Below, one piece after another: positions 33,882 to 42,196 of a stretch of DNA of 64,000 bases (position 1 is its first letter; every line of letters begins with the position of its first letter). The notes under the pieces were generated by a model. It saw only the letters and a list, made by a program, of their open reading frames with translations, had not been told where the DNA came from and did no database searches. Source of the DNA: Deinococcus radiotolerans (lineage in GTDB: Bacteria > Deinococcota > Deinococci > Deinococcales > Deinococcaceae). The DNA lies in contig NZ_BMPE01000004.1 in the NCBI RefSeq assembly GCF_014647435.1, positions 124,001-188,000 on the forward strand, given 5' to 3'. A program made the position numbers and the translations under genes.

Positions 33882-34375
33882 TCCTCGTCCGGACAGCGCG
33901 GCGTCCAGACGACACATCACCACCTCACCGAGAGGGGCTCCCAAGGGTGCTCCGTCTTGTCAGGACGCTCCCCTGTGGCGTCCAACTGAGGTGGTCGCAG
34001 CGGTGGTCAGCTCTGCCGGGCGGGGCTCGCCGAGCAGAGCTGACCACCGCTGTCCCAGACTGGTGCTCGCTCTACGGGGCCGCTCAGTACGACCGTTCTG
34101 GCGCCGGGATGCGCGGCGCGCACTCCACGGGAAAGCACCCTGTCACAGCCCCCGCCTTCCGGATGTTCGGACCCAGCCACCGGCGCCGTGTCACCACGGC
34201 GCGAGGCCACGTGACGTTCTGCTCTGGCTGTCACAGGGCGAACCGCTGTGATAGGACGCGACCTCAGACACCTGCGGCTCTCAGGTCCCTCAGAGAGCAG
34301 CGGAGCGCAGTGCGTCCCGGGCGTAGGCGGCTTTCATTTCATCCGCATCTGGCACCCGGTGGCGAGAGGGCAAGG
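33882..34375. other. Gene-free stretch
   Basis: About 490 bp with no reading frame I can support on either strand: the frames that stay open look like shadow frames without protein-like patterns. It holds the 19-bp inverted repeat at 33998-34052 and a smaller hairpin (CGCCGTG/CACGGCG, near 34185-34202). No tRNA, tmRNA, SRP or RNase P landmarks were seen. Confidence 0.6.
33998..34052. repeat. Perfect 19-bp inverted repeat in the gene-free stretch
   Basis: CAGCGGTGGTCAGCTCTGC (33998-34016) is exactly complementary to 34034-34052, with a 17-nt spacer. There is no T tract on either side, so it is not an obvious terminator. It could be a stem of an unannotated RNA or a remnant of a mobile element. 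Confidence 0.75.
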
Positions 34376-34415
34376 GCGCGCCGCCCCCCGGTACTAGGTC
34401 CGGGGGACGGCGCGC
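34376..34415 (-). terminator. Terminator of the 707-residue lipoprotein gene
   Basis: Arms 34376-34391 and 34400-34415 pair over 16 positions, with one C-A on the plus strand that becomes G-U on the minus strand. The hairpin lies 17 bp past the leftward stop, so it fits a minus-strand RNA terminator. Confidence 0.75.
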
Positions 34416-34432
34416 AGAGGAAGCCCAGGAGC

Positions 34433-36556
34433 TTACCGGATGGTGCCGTTGGCTTTGTTCACGGTGAACTGGTAGACCTCGGCGGAGTGGCAGCTGGTGC
34501 AGCCGGTGGCGGGTGGGTCGTAGACGGTGTTGCCGTTGGCCGTGACGGCCAGGTCGATGTTGCGGCGGTAGCTGCTGAACAGGCCGCTGGGGCGGTAGGC
34601 GATGCTGCTGACCTTGATGATGGTGTCGCCGACGGGGTTCAGCTGGCCGGTGATGTCCAGGGTGCCGTTGCCGCCGAGGGTGCCGATGCGGGTGCTGGCG
34701 CCGCTGTTGGGGTCGTACTTGTACACTTCGACGCTGCCCTGCACGCTCGTGAAGTTCAAGGTGACGTTGGTGTAGCCGGTGGGGTTGGTGGGACCGCCGC
34801 CGCCGGGAAGCGTGCCGTTCCAGCAGCCGATCTGGCGTTTCCAGTCCACGACGCGGGCCTGCCAGGTGCTGGAGGTGATCAGGGGGAAGGCGACGCCTGC
34901 GTCGGCGCGCACGCCGGCGTCCAGGCAGGCGCTGTAGCTGCCCCCCGTAGGGCCGTAGGTGGCGTTGGCCTGTCCCTCGGCGAAGGCGCGGGCGTGCACG
35001 AACACCTGTGGGCCGCTGGTGGAGGCGCTGTACAGGGCGAGGATGCCCTTGGCGCCGAGGTACGCGCCGACCTGCGCGCTGCCGGTCACGGTGGGGGCGG
35101 GCGGCGCGTTGAAGTTCCAGTTGCTGCTGTTGATACCGCTCCAGCCGCTGCCCTTGTTGTACTCGACGCCGTAGCGGCCGTTGAAGGACTGCGTGGCCTC
35201 GTAGCGGAGGGTCGCGGTGATCTGGCCGTTCGTGCCGACGGTAGGGACCAGGATGGGCGTGATCACGACGGGGACCGGGCCGATGAAGAAGGTGAGGGGG
35301 CTGAACACGATCTGCCACTGCGTGAGGTCCTTGTCGATGTTCCACCCGTAGGAGCCTTTGCCTTCCAGGGTGGCGCGGGCGCTTTCGGTGAGTTCCACCC
35401 CGGCGTCGAAGCGGCGGACGCTGAACCAGCGGATGCTGGCGTTGATGAACGCGTCGGCGCGGGCGCTGAGCTGGCCGTCCAGGGTGACGTAGTTGGTGCT
35501 GGGCACGCGGCTGCGCAGGCCGCTCGCGGCGCCGTCGTCGCAGCCAAGGTCGCGGGCGGCGTGATCGTACAGGCAGAAGGGGTTGCGGCTGAAGTTGAAG
35601 AAGTTGAAGGTCTTCTGCGCGCTGAGGGTGTTCTCCTGCGCCTGGATCATGGCGCCGGATTTCTCGTAGTCGATCATGCTGGAGTCGAGTTTCACGGCGG
35701 CGTCCAGGTCGCCGTCCTGAATGACTTCCTCCAGGGTGATGTCGCCTAGGTAGACAGTGGTGGTCTCGCCGTGGTTTTCGATGGCTTTCACGCGGCCCAG
35801 CACGCCGCCGGGCGCGGCCTCGGTGGGGCGGCTGACGAGCGCGGCGCCCTCTTTCAGGTCCTTCAGGATGGGGCTGTCGCTGCGCAGGGTCAGGGTGCGG
35901 CCGTCCTCGGAGGCGTTCAGGAGGCCCAGGCGGTCCTGGGCGCCCAGGACGCGGGTGGTGTCGGGGATGACGGCGTCGAAGCGTTCGCCGTCGCTGTTCC
36001 AGGGGTTGGCGTTCTGGCCGTCCACGGCAATCCAGAAGCGCGTCTCGGGGCTCAGAGTGCCGTCAGCGGTGAAGCTCCAGCTGCCCCCGTCCGTGGAGGC
36101 CATGCGCCAGTTCGCGCCGAATTCCGTGGCGCAGAACGCGTCGGCGGTCTTGCGGGAGGTCAGGGCGGTTCCGCTGACGGGTGGGGTGGCCCTCACCTCA
36201 CCGCCCGCCCAGCTGCTGGTTTCGAGGCTGGCGGTGTCCGGGGCCACGCGGTCATCCACGTTCAGGCACAGCAGGGGCAGGTCGGCGGTGGCGCTGGTGT
36301 CGCCGCGCTCGGGGTTGGTGGCGGCGTCCGCGCCGACCTGGGTGAAGTCGCCGTCCTGCTTCAGGACGCGCCAGGTGGTGCCGCGCCAGGCGTCGCTGAC
36401 GTCCAGCGTGCTGATGTTCTGCACCTTCCCCTGAGCGGGGGCCAGGCCGCCGGGTTTCGTCAGGCTGGTGGGGGTGCCGGGCTGGGGCGTGCTGGGGGCG
36501 CCGCAGGAGGCGAGCAGGACGGTCAGGGACAGCAGGGACAGGGGCAGGTGTTTCAT
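34433..36556 (-). CDS. Large lipoprotein with C-terminal CxxCH motif
   Basis: 707 residues. Lipobox 'LLASC' (Cys18). No named domain is recognised over most of the length. A segment at about 136-170 ('FCATEFGANWRMASTDGGSW ... RFWIAVDG') resembles the end of the 199-residue lipoprotein at 39533. The middle and C-terminal parts look beta-rich with many paired Cys. The last 40 residues contain 'GCTSCHSAEVYQF', a possible c-type haem site. It is divergent from the SARP regulator gene with paired TTCC promoter boxes between them, so it is probably its target. Likely a surface adhesin or sensor. Confidence 0.72.
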   Translation of the reverse strand: MKHLPLSLLSLTVLLASCGAPSTPQPGTPTSLTKPGGLAPAQGKVQNISTLDVSDAWRGTTWRVLKQDGDFTQVGADAATNPERGDTSATADLPLLCLNVDDRVAPDTASLETSSWAGGEVRATPPVSGTALTSRKTADAFCATEFGANWRMASTDGGSWSFTADGTLSPETRFWIAVDGQNANPWNSDGERFDAVIPDTTRVLGAQDRLGLLNASEDGRTLTLRSDSPILKDLKEGAALVSRPTEAAPGGVLGRVKAIENHGETTTVYLGDITLEEVIQDGDLDAAVKLDSSMIDYEKSGAMIQAQENTLSAQKTFNFFNFSRNPFCLYDHAARDLGCDDGAASGLRSRVPSTNYVTLDGQLSARADAFINASIRWFSVRRFDAGVELTESARATLEGKGSYGWNIDKDLTQWQIVFSPLTFFIGPVPVVITPILVPTVGTNGQITATLRYEATQSFNGRYGVEYNKGSGWSGINSSNWNFNAPPAPTVTGSAQVGAYLGAKGILALYSASTSGPQVFVHARAFAEGQANATYGPTGGSYSACLDAGVRADAGVAFPLITSSTWQARVVDWKRQIGCWNGTLPGGGGPTNPTGYTNVTLNFTSVQGSVEVYKYDPNSGASTRIGTLGGNGTLDITGQLNPVGDTIIKVSSIAYRPSGLFSSYRRNIDLAVTANGNTVYDPPATGCTSCHSAEVYQFTVNKANGTIR

Positions 36557-36634
36557 GAGTCACTCCGGGGTGGGTGGGAATGCGGGGTTGTATGGGCGGT
36601 GAACCGTGGCCCGGTGGGCTGGATTCATGACCAG

Positions 36635-36667
36635 AGTGTGCGGAGGCCGCCTGGAACGCTTAGGGAA
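36635..36667 (-). promoter_or_regulatory. Putative SARP-type promoter of the large lipoprotein
   Basis: Minus strand: TTCCCT (36667-36662), 5 nt, TTCCAG (36656-36651), 10 nt, CACACT (36640-36635), with a leader of about 70 nt to the ATG at 36556. This is the same layout as 32981-33013. Confidence 0.5.
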
Positions 36668-36689
36668 GGCGCGTGGTTCCGGCTGACGT

Positions 36690-36725
36690 TTCCCTGAGGA
36701 TTCCCTCCGGGGGCCGCGCTACACT
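36690..36725 (+). promoter_or_regulatory. Promoter of the SARP regulator with TTCCCT direct repeat
   Basis: TTCCCT (36690-36695), 5 nt, TTCCCT (36701-36706), 13 nt, TACACT (36720-36725), then ATG at 36735. The 11-bp repeat period matches the other three sites but the gap to the -10 is 3 bp longer, which could mean autorepression or weaker activation. Confidence 0.5.
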
Positions 36726-36734
36726 GGGGCATCC

Positions 36735-39452
36735 ATGACTGCTGTCCTCAGACGTTCGGGCGTGCCGCGTCCCGCCCGGTTCGAACGGCCCCGCACGCCG
36801 CTGCTGGGCGTGCTGTCGGACGCGCTGGACGTGCCGCTGGTGGTCCTGAGCGCCCCGACGGGGTACGGGAAGACCACGCTGCTGGCGCAGTACGCGCGCT
36901 TCACGCCGCGCCGCGTGGCGTGGGTGCGGGTCACGGACGAGCACGAGGGGCCCGTGAGCCTGCTGTCGCGGCTGGCGGCGACGCTGCCGGAACTGGCGCC
37001 GCTGGCCCACGCCGATCCGCGCACGCCCCCCGGGACGCTGCTGCATCAGCTGGGCGCGTTGCTGAGCAGCGTGGATGACGGCCTGGACCTGATCGTGGAC
37101 AACGTCAGCAGCGAGGCGCAGCGCACGTGGCTGGCGCAGCTGGCCGACCTGCTGGAGGAAGGGCACCGGCTGCTGATCAGCACGTACAGCACCGACGGGC
37201 TGCGGCTGGCCCGGCGCCTGGCGGACGGCCTGGCGGTTGTGCTGGACGCGGCCGACCTGGCGTTCACAGAGGCTGAGGTCACGGCGTACCTGCAGGAGCG
37301 CGGCGGGCCCCTGTCCGCCGGGGACCTGGCGCACCTGGGCGGCTGGCCGGCCGGGCTGGCGCTGGCGGCCTCTGGGTCATCCCGGCATGCGGTGGCCGAG
37401 GATCTCGTGCTGGACGCCCTGGCGACCCTCCCGGCGGGGCTGGCGGGCCAGCTGAGCGCGCTGGCCCCCCTGGACGTGTGGACGGAGGCGGACGCGGCCC
37501 TGGTCGCGCCGGACCTCCCGGCGGGATGGCTACTCGCGGTGCAGCGGGCCGGCCTGCCGGTCCTGGCACTCGGGCAGGGCGCGTTCCGCCCGCACGGGCT
37601 GCTGGTCAGCGTGCTGGAGACGCAGTTGCGGCGGGCCCCGGACGCCGCCCGGCGCGCGCAGGGGCAGGCGGCCCGTCTGGCCGAGGCCCGCGGTGACGCA
37701 GAGCGCGCCGCCGCGCTGTATCTTCAGGCGCAGGAGCCCGAGGCCGCGCTGCGGGTGGCGACCCCGCTGGTGTCGGTGTACCGCGACCGCGGCGAACTGC
37801 ACCGGACGCGCGCGCTGCTGGAGGCGTTCGGTACTCACCTGAGTCCGGCGCTGCGGGAGCGGCTGGCGTGGGCGCAGATCGAGACGGGCGCGCCCGCGCA
37901 GGGCGGCGCGACGCTGGAGGCGCTGCACGCGGCCGGGCAGCTGAGCGCGTCGGGTCTGGCGTCCCTGGCGATGCTGCGCGGACGGCAGGGCGACACGGCG
38001 CAGCAGTACGCGCTGTCCCGCGAGGGCCTGGCGCTGGACGGCCCGCTTACCCCGGCGCTGTTCTGGCCGTTCGTGCAGGCGGCGCTGCGCCTGGGGCACT
38101 TCGAGGAAGCTGAGGCCAAGGCGGCGCGGCTGCGCCGCTGGGCCCTGCGCGATCAGGACGCCGTGCGTCAGGCCGAAGCGTGGCACCTGCAGGCGCTGGT
38201 GTGGCGCCAGACCCGCCCGCCGCAGGAGGCGGCGCAGGCCCTGGCTCACGCGCGTGAGGCCTACGAATCGCTGGGCTGGCAGGGGCGGGCGGCGACGCTG
38301 CACCTGGATGAGCTGGAACTGGCGGTGCGGGCCGGCACGTGGCCGGAGGACACCGCCCTCACGCTCGGCGCGCTGGAGGGGCGGCTGCCGCCGGAGATGC
38401 CGGTGCTGCACCTGCGCCGCCTGAACCTGCTGGGCGCGGTGCAGGCCCGCCTGGGGCAGGCGGCGGCGGCCGAGCGGACCCTGCGCTCGGCGCTGGCCCT
38501 GGCGCGCGAGGCAGGCGTGCACCTGGGCAGTTCCGGGCTGAGCCTGACCCTGGCGGACGCGCTGCTCGCGCAGGGCCGCCCCGCCGAGGCGCTGGACTGG
38601 TTGCAGGAGGAACCGGCGGGAGGCTCTTCTCTGCTGCGGACCCTGCTGGTGGCGCAGGCCACCGGGCAGCCGTGCGCCTTCACGGAAGCGGAACTCCAGG
38701 CGGAACCGGACGTGTACGTGCGGGAGCGGGCGCGCGCCGCCAGCGGCGCCCTCAGGCCAGACGTGAAGGCGCCGGTGACGGCCACGTCCACTGCGGGGCC
38801 GCTGACGTTCCCACTGCGCGTGGTGACACTGGGCGACTGCCGCGCCACCCTGAACGGCCAGCCAGTAAAGCTGGGGCTCGCCAAGGCCCGGGAGCTGCTG
38901 GCGTGGCTGGCGCTGCACCCGTCCGGCTCGCGCGATGAGCTGGTCACGGCGCTGTGGGACGGGTCCGCCGAGGACCGCCACGTGGAGTACTTCCGCGTGA
39001 CCGTCCGTCGCCTGCGCAGCGCCCTGCGCGAGCACGTCCCCGAGGGCCTCGATCCCCTGCCCTACGCGGATGGCCGCTACCGCCTGAGTGACCACCTGAC
39101 CGTCAGCGTGGACGCCCTGGACCCGCCGGGACCCGCTGCACTACAGCCGTTCCTGCCGGGCGTGGACACCGAGTGGGCCGACGTGTACCGGCAGGGTCAC
39201 ACGCGGCGCGTGTCGCAGGCGCTGCTGGAACAGGCTGCGGCCACCCCGCCTGCCGAGGCGATCGAGGCGTACCAGGCGCTGCTGCACCTGGATCCGCTGC
39301 TCGGTGACGCGCACGAGGGTCTGATCCGGACCCTGCACCGGCAGGGGGACGCGGCGCGCCTGACCCTGGCCCTGAGCACCTACGAGCGTCTGCTGCGCGC
39401 CGAGTACGGCGCCGACCTGCCTGACGCGCTCCGCCAGCTGCGCCCCGCCTGA
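36735..39452 (+). CDS. Large MalT/SARP-type transcriptional regulator (NTPase-TPR-wHTH-BTAD)
   Basis: 905 residues. The N-terminal STAND-type NTPase has Walker A 'SAPTGYGKTTLLAQ' (about 39-52) and 'LDLIVDNVSSEA' as the Walker B region. A long TPR-rich helical region fills about 290-680. The C-terminus has an OmpR-type winged helix ('LGDCRATLNGQPVKLGLAKA', 'VTVRRLRSALREHV', about 695-780) and a bacterial transcriptional activation domain ('ALLHLDPLLGDAHEGLIRTL', 'YERLLRAEYG'). SARP proteins bind direct repeats of 11-bp period near the -35 region; such repeats lie before this gene and three lipoprotein genes. It probably senses a ligand through the NTPase/TPR part. Confidence 0.87.
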   Translation: MTAVLRRSGVPRPARFERPRTPLLGVLSDALDVPLVVLSAPTGYGKTTLLAQYARFTPRRVAWVRVTDEHEGPVSLLSRLAATLPELAPLAHADPRTPPGTLLHQLGALLSSVDDGLDLIVDNVSSEAQRTWLAQLADLLEEGHRLLISTYSTDGLRLARRLADGLAVVLDAADLAFTEAEVTAYLQERGGPLSAGDLAHLGGWPAGLALAASGSSRHAVAEDLVLDALATLPAGLAGQLSALAPLDVWTEADAALVAPDLPAGWLLAVQRAGLPVLALGQGAFRPHGLLVSVLETQLRRAPDAARRAQGQAARLAEARGDAERAAALYLQAQEPEAALRVATPLVSVYRDRGELHRTRALLEAFGTHLSPALRERLAWAQIETGAPAQGGATLEALHAAGQLSASGLASLAMLRGRQGDTAQQYALSREGLALDGPLTPALFWPFVQAALRLGHFEEAEAKAARLRRWALRDQDAVRQAEAWHLQALVWRQTRPPQEAAQALAHAREAYESLGWQGRAATLHLDELELAVRAGTWPEDTALTLGALEGRLPPEMPVLHLRRLNLLGAVQARLGQAAAAERTLRSALALAREAGVHLGSSGLSLTLADALLAQGRPAEALDWLQEEPAGGSSLLRTLLVAQATGQPCAFTEAELQAEPDVYVRERARAASGALRPDVKAPVTATSTAGPLTFPLRVVTLGDCRATLNGQPVKLGLAKARELLAWLALHPSGSRDELVTALWDGSAEDRHVEYFRVTVRRLRSALREHVPEGLDPLPYADGRYRLSDHLTVSVDALDPPGPAALQPFLPGVDTEWADVYRQGHTRRVSQALLEQAAATPPAEAIEAYQALLHLDPLLGDAHEGLIRTLHRQGDAARLTLALSTYERLLRAEYGADLPDALRQLRPA

Positions 39453-39469
39453 CCCGGGTGGACGCCAGA

Positions 39470-39512
39470 TTCCCTGGGATTCCCTGATCGTTCCCAGCGC
39501 ACGCGCGATGCT
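39470..39512 (+). promoter_or_regulatory. Putative SARP-type promoter of the 199-residue lipoprotein
   Basis: TTCCCT (39470-39475), TTCCCT (39480-39485), 5 nt, TTCCCA (39491-39496), 10 nt, GATGCT (39507-39512). Three repeats are present; the last two have the exact 11-bp period and 10-nt gap of 32981-33013 and 36635-36667. Confidence 0.5.
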
Positions 39513-39532
39513 GCGCGGCAGAGGAACCCCCC

Positions 39533-40132
39533 ATGACCAAGACCCTGCGCCTCCTGCTCCCCCTGACCACCGCCGCCCTGCTCGCCTCCTGCGCTACCAC
39601 TGCCGCGCCGTCACCGGACAGCCCGCGCCTGACGGCTCAGGACGGCAAGTACAACATCGACATCTGCCCCTCCTGCGGCCGGCCGGGCCTGGGGGCGTGG
39701 GTGGCGCCCGCGCCGCAGGCGGCCCTGTCCATCATCCGGGACGGCGAGGAGACCCTGGACAAGGTGGACGCCTCGGCCATCCGGGCGGCGTTCGTGACGG
39801 AGCCCAGCGCGGACCTCACGCATCTGGTGCTGGCGGGCTCGTCGGACCTGAGCCTGCCGGTCGCCTGCCTCCTGCCGATGCAGCTGGAGCGCCCGCAGGC
39901 CGTGCCGGCCCTGATGTGGCCGTCCGAGTCGACGGTCTTGAACGTCTGGACGGGCGGCCTGATGAGACGCGCCGGCACCCTGACCCTCGCGGAGCTGAGC
40001 AGCGTGCAGAAGGGTGATCAGCTGTGCAGCGCGACCTTCGGTGAGGGGTGGCGGATGCTGAGCGTCACGGACAGTATGGACACACTCAACCCCGGCACAG
40101 GCGTGGATGACCTGTGGGCGTACTCGAAGTGA
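39533..40132 (+). CDS. Lipoprotein, 199 residues, unknown function
   Basis: Lipobox 'LLASC' (Cys20) after a clear signal sequence. A 'CPSCG' knuckle at about 46-50 is the only candidate metal site, with no matching pair. Near the end, 'LCSATFGEGWRMLSVTDS' resembles 'FCATEFGANWRMASTDG' in the large lipoprotein encoded at 34433-36556, so the two probably share a small domain. A ribosome site (GAGGAA) and a TTCC-repeat promoter precede it; it follows the SARP regulator gene. Surface location is likely; no reaction can be assigned. Confidence 0.72.
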   Translation: MTKTLRLLLPLTTAALLASCATTAAPSPDSPRLTAQDGKYNIDICPSCGRPGLGAWVAPAPQAALSIIRDGEETLDKVDASAIRAAFVTEPSADLTHLVLAGSSDLSLPVACLLPMQLERPQAVPALMWPSESTVLNVWTGGLMRRAGTLTLAELSSVQKGDQLCSATFGEGWRMLSVTDSMDTLNPGTGVDDLWAYSK

Positions 40133-40172
40133 CCAGGGCCGCCCTGAACTCCGTTCACGCGGCGGGAGCCAC

Positions 40173-40541
40173 ATGAGCCGCGCCCGCGCGCAGTGGCGCA
40201 CGCTGACGCCCCTGGCCCTTGATCTGCTGCGCGACCTGCGCCGCACGCTGGGCCAGCACCCCGAGACGAGCACCTGGACAGCAGCGGAGCGCCAGCACAG
40301 CCAGGACCTGCTGGACGTCCTCCAGGACGCCTGGACGCAGGAGCGCATTGATCTGGACGCCCTGAACGAACTGACGCACCTGACCGGCCAGCTGAACCTG
40401 ACGGCCACCGTCATCGGCCGGGCTGCCCTGGAGGGCCTGCACAGCCTGTACCGCCGCGTGGCCGAGGTGACGTACGAGGAACTCGCGCCGGGCGAGCCGT
40501 CCCCGCTGGGCCAGCGGGCCCCGCCGGGCACCCCCACCTGA
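40173..40541 (+). CDS. Hypothetical helical protein, 122 residues
   Basis: Start ATG 40173 is chosen for its GGGAG site; a longer in-frame start overlaps the preceding gene. The sequence is almost all alpha-helical and cytoplasmic in character ('LTPLALDLLRDLRRTLGQ', 'SQDLLDVLQDAWTQE', 'LNELTHLTGQLNLTATVI'), with a Pro-rich tail. No family is recognised. It lies 40 bp after the lipoprotein gene, probably in the same transcript. Confidence 0.6.
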   Translation: MSRARAQWRTLTPLALDLLRDLRRTLGQHPETSTWTAAERQHSQDLLDVLQDAWTQERIDLDALNELTHLTGQLNLTATVIGRAALEGLHSLYRRVAEVTYEELAPGEPSPLGQRAPPGTPT

Positions 40542-40565
40542 GATCCTGAGGGGGAGACAGAGCAG

Positions 40566-40598
40566 AGGGAACCGGGTCTTGACGACCACGGCTCCCTC
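40566..40598 (+). terminator. Probable terminator of the rightward lipoprotein transcript
   Basis: GAGGGA (40566-) and TCCCTC (to about 40598) close an imperfect stem, with flanking CC/GG pairs, followed by TATTCTGTTTC. It is weaker than the perfect hairpin 35 bp further on. Confidence 0.45.
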
Positions 40599-40632
40599 TA
40601 TTCTGTTTCGCCTTCAGAGGGCAGAGAGACCA

Positions 40633-40667
40633 AACCGGGTGGAACAGCCTTCCCGTTCCACCCGGTT
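40633..40667. terminator. Bidirectional terminator between convergent genes
   Basis: AACCGGGTGGAAC (40633-40645) is perfectly complementary to GTTCCACCCGGTT (40655-40667) with a 9-nt loop. It lies 4 bp from the stop of the leftward E2 gene and serves both directions. Confidence 0.8.
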
Positions 40668-40670
40668 CAC

Positions 40671-42176
40671 TTACATCGCTTCGAGCATCAGGCGGTCGGG
40701 GTTCTCCAGCAGGCGGATGACTTCCTTGCAGAAGCGCGCGGCCTCCGCGCCGTCCACGAGGCGGTGGTCGAAGGACAGGCTGAGGTACATCATGTGCGCC
40801 ACGACGATGTTGTCGTACTCGTCCACGATGGGCCGCTTCTGGATGGAGTGAATGCCGAGGATGGCGGCGTCGGGCACGTTGATGATCGGGAAGGAGAACA
40901 GCGCGCCGATCGAGCCGATGTTCGTGACGCTGAAGGTGCTGCCCGCCAGTTCGTCCGCCTGGAGTTTGCCGCCCTGGGCACGCGCGGCGAGGTCGCTGAC
41001 TTCACGGGCGAGGTCGAAGACGCTCTTGTGGTTCACGTCCTTCAGGACGGGGACGGTCAGGCCCGCGTCGGTGGCGACGGCCATGCCGATGTTGTAGTAG
41101 CGCTTCTGGACGATCTCCTGGGTGACCTCGTCGAAGCTGGTGTTCAGGCTGGGGAACTTGCGCAGCGCCACGGCGACGGCCTTGAAGATGAACGGCAGGT
41201 ACGAGAGCTTCACGCCCGCCGCGGCGGCGTCTTCCTTGACGCGGGCGCGGAATTCCACGAGTTTGCTGAGGTTCACCTCGTCCACCGTCAGGGTGCGCAC
41301 CGTGTACAGGTGACTGGCCTGCATCTGGTTGCTGATGGCGCGGCGCATGCCCCGCAGCGGCACGCGGTCCTCGAGGTGCTCGTAGCCCTTGGGCGTGCGG
41401 TACTGCACGGGCGCGACGGGCATCCCGCCCGCAGCGGGGGCCTTCGCGACGGAGGCAGCGGCGGGCTGGGCGGGCGCCTGGGCCGGGGCGGCGGGCTGCG
41501 CGGGGGCGGCCTGACCCTGGTGGATGCCCTGGTGGGCCAGCACGTCGCTCACGCGGATGCGGCCGTTGGGGCCGCTGCCGCGCACCTGCGTCAGGTCAAT
41601 GTTCAGTTCACGGGCCAGCTGCCGCGCGGCGGGCACGGCCAGCACCCGGCCATCCGCGCGGGTCGGCTGGGTGGGTGCGGCAGGGGCGGCAGGCTGGCGG
41701 GCGCCGAGGCCCTGCACCTGCACCTTCTCGTCGCTGGAGAACGCCTTGAAGAGGCTGGTGGAATCGTCGTCGGCCCCCTTCTGGAGGTGTCCGGCCTCGA
41801 CGATGCTGCCGCCCACCTGCTCGCGTTCCTCCTGTGCCTGCGTGCTCAGCGGCTCAGCAGCAGGGGCGGGAGCGGATGCAGTGGCGGCAGGGGCGGGAGC
41901 GGATGCAGTGGCGGCAGGGGCGGGGGCAGCGGCAGCCCCACCGGTCTCGTCGATCAGGGCGATGGCGGCGTGCACGGCCACCACGTCCCCCTCGCCCGCG
42001 AGGCGCCTACTGAGCACCCCGGCGACCGGGCTGGGAAGTTCCACGGTGACCTTGTCGGTCATGACTTCGCACAGGGGTTGTTCCAGGGCGATGGTATCGC
42101 CCTCCTGCACCAGCCACTTCAGGATTTCGCCCTCGACGACGCTCTCGGCCAGTTCGGGCAGCAGCACTTCTTTCAT
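40671..42176 (-). CDS. 2-oxoacid dehydrogenase E2 (dihydrolipoyl acyltransferase, branched-chain type)
   Basis: 501 residues. The lipoyl domain (1-75) has the lipoyl-Lys in 'EVMTDKVTVELP' (Lys42). An Ala/Pro linker follows, then the E1/E3-binding domain ('AVPAARQLARELNIDLTQV ... GRIRVSDVLAH', about 178-215) and a second Ala/Pro linker. The catalytic domain ends in 'LSFDHRLVDGAEAARF' (active His about 473). A single lipoyl domain and E1 alpha/beta neighbours favour branched-chain oxoacid over pyruvate dehydrogenase. A good GAGGT ribosome site precedes the ATG. The E3 gene is not in the window. Confidence 0.92.
   Translation of the reverse strand: MKEVLLPELAESVVEGEILKWLVQEGDTIALEQPLCEVMTDKVTVELPSPVAGVLSRRLAGEGDVVAVHAAIALIDETGGAAAAPAPAATASAPAPAATASAPAPAAEPLSTQAQEEREQVGGSIVEAGHLQKGADDDSTSLFKAFSSDEKVQVQGLGARQPAAPAAPTQPTRADGRVLAVPAARQLARELNIDLTQVRGSGPNGRIRVSDVLAHQGIHQGQAAPAQPAAPAQAPAQPAAASVAKAPAAGGMPVAPVQYRTPKGYEHLEDRVPLRGMRRAISNQMQASHLYTVRTLTVDEVNLSKLVEFRARVKEDAAAAGVKLSYLPFIFKAVAVALRKFPSLNTSFDEVTQEIVQKRYYNIGMAVATDAGLTVPVLKDVNHKSVFDLAREVSDLAARAQGGKLQADELAGSTFSVTNIGSIGALFSFPIINVPDAAILGIHSIQKRPIVDEYDNIVVAHMMYLSLSFDHRLVDGAEAARFCKEVIRLLENPDRLMLEAM
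41863..41916 (-). repeat. 27-bp tandem repeat in the E2 linker
   Basis: Two exact 27-bp units, plus the start of a third, encode repeated Ala/Pro/Ser/Thr-rich nonapeptides of the flexible linker after the lipoyl domain. The count is likely to vary between strains by slippage. Confidence 0.85.
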
Positions 42177-42196
42177 GGGATACCTCGTTTATCGGT

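Noticed and set aside
36775..36790. GGTTCGAAC as a tRNA T-arm
   Set aside because: It lies inside the SARP regulator coding sequence and no acceptor, D or anticodon arms can be formed around it.
40585..40612. TCTGTTTC near 40600 as a possible fourth copy of the structured repeat
   Set aside because: The partner octamer and both flanking stems are missing; only the 8-nt match is present, and it is part of the T-rich tail of a terminator.
41863..41916. Tandem repeats as a possible CRISPR or mobile-element signal
   Set aside because: They are in frame in the Ala/Pro linker of E2, with no spacers; simple coding repeats.
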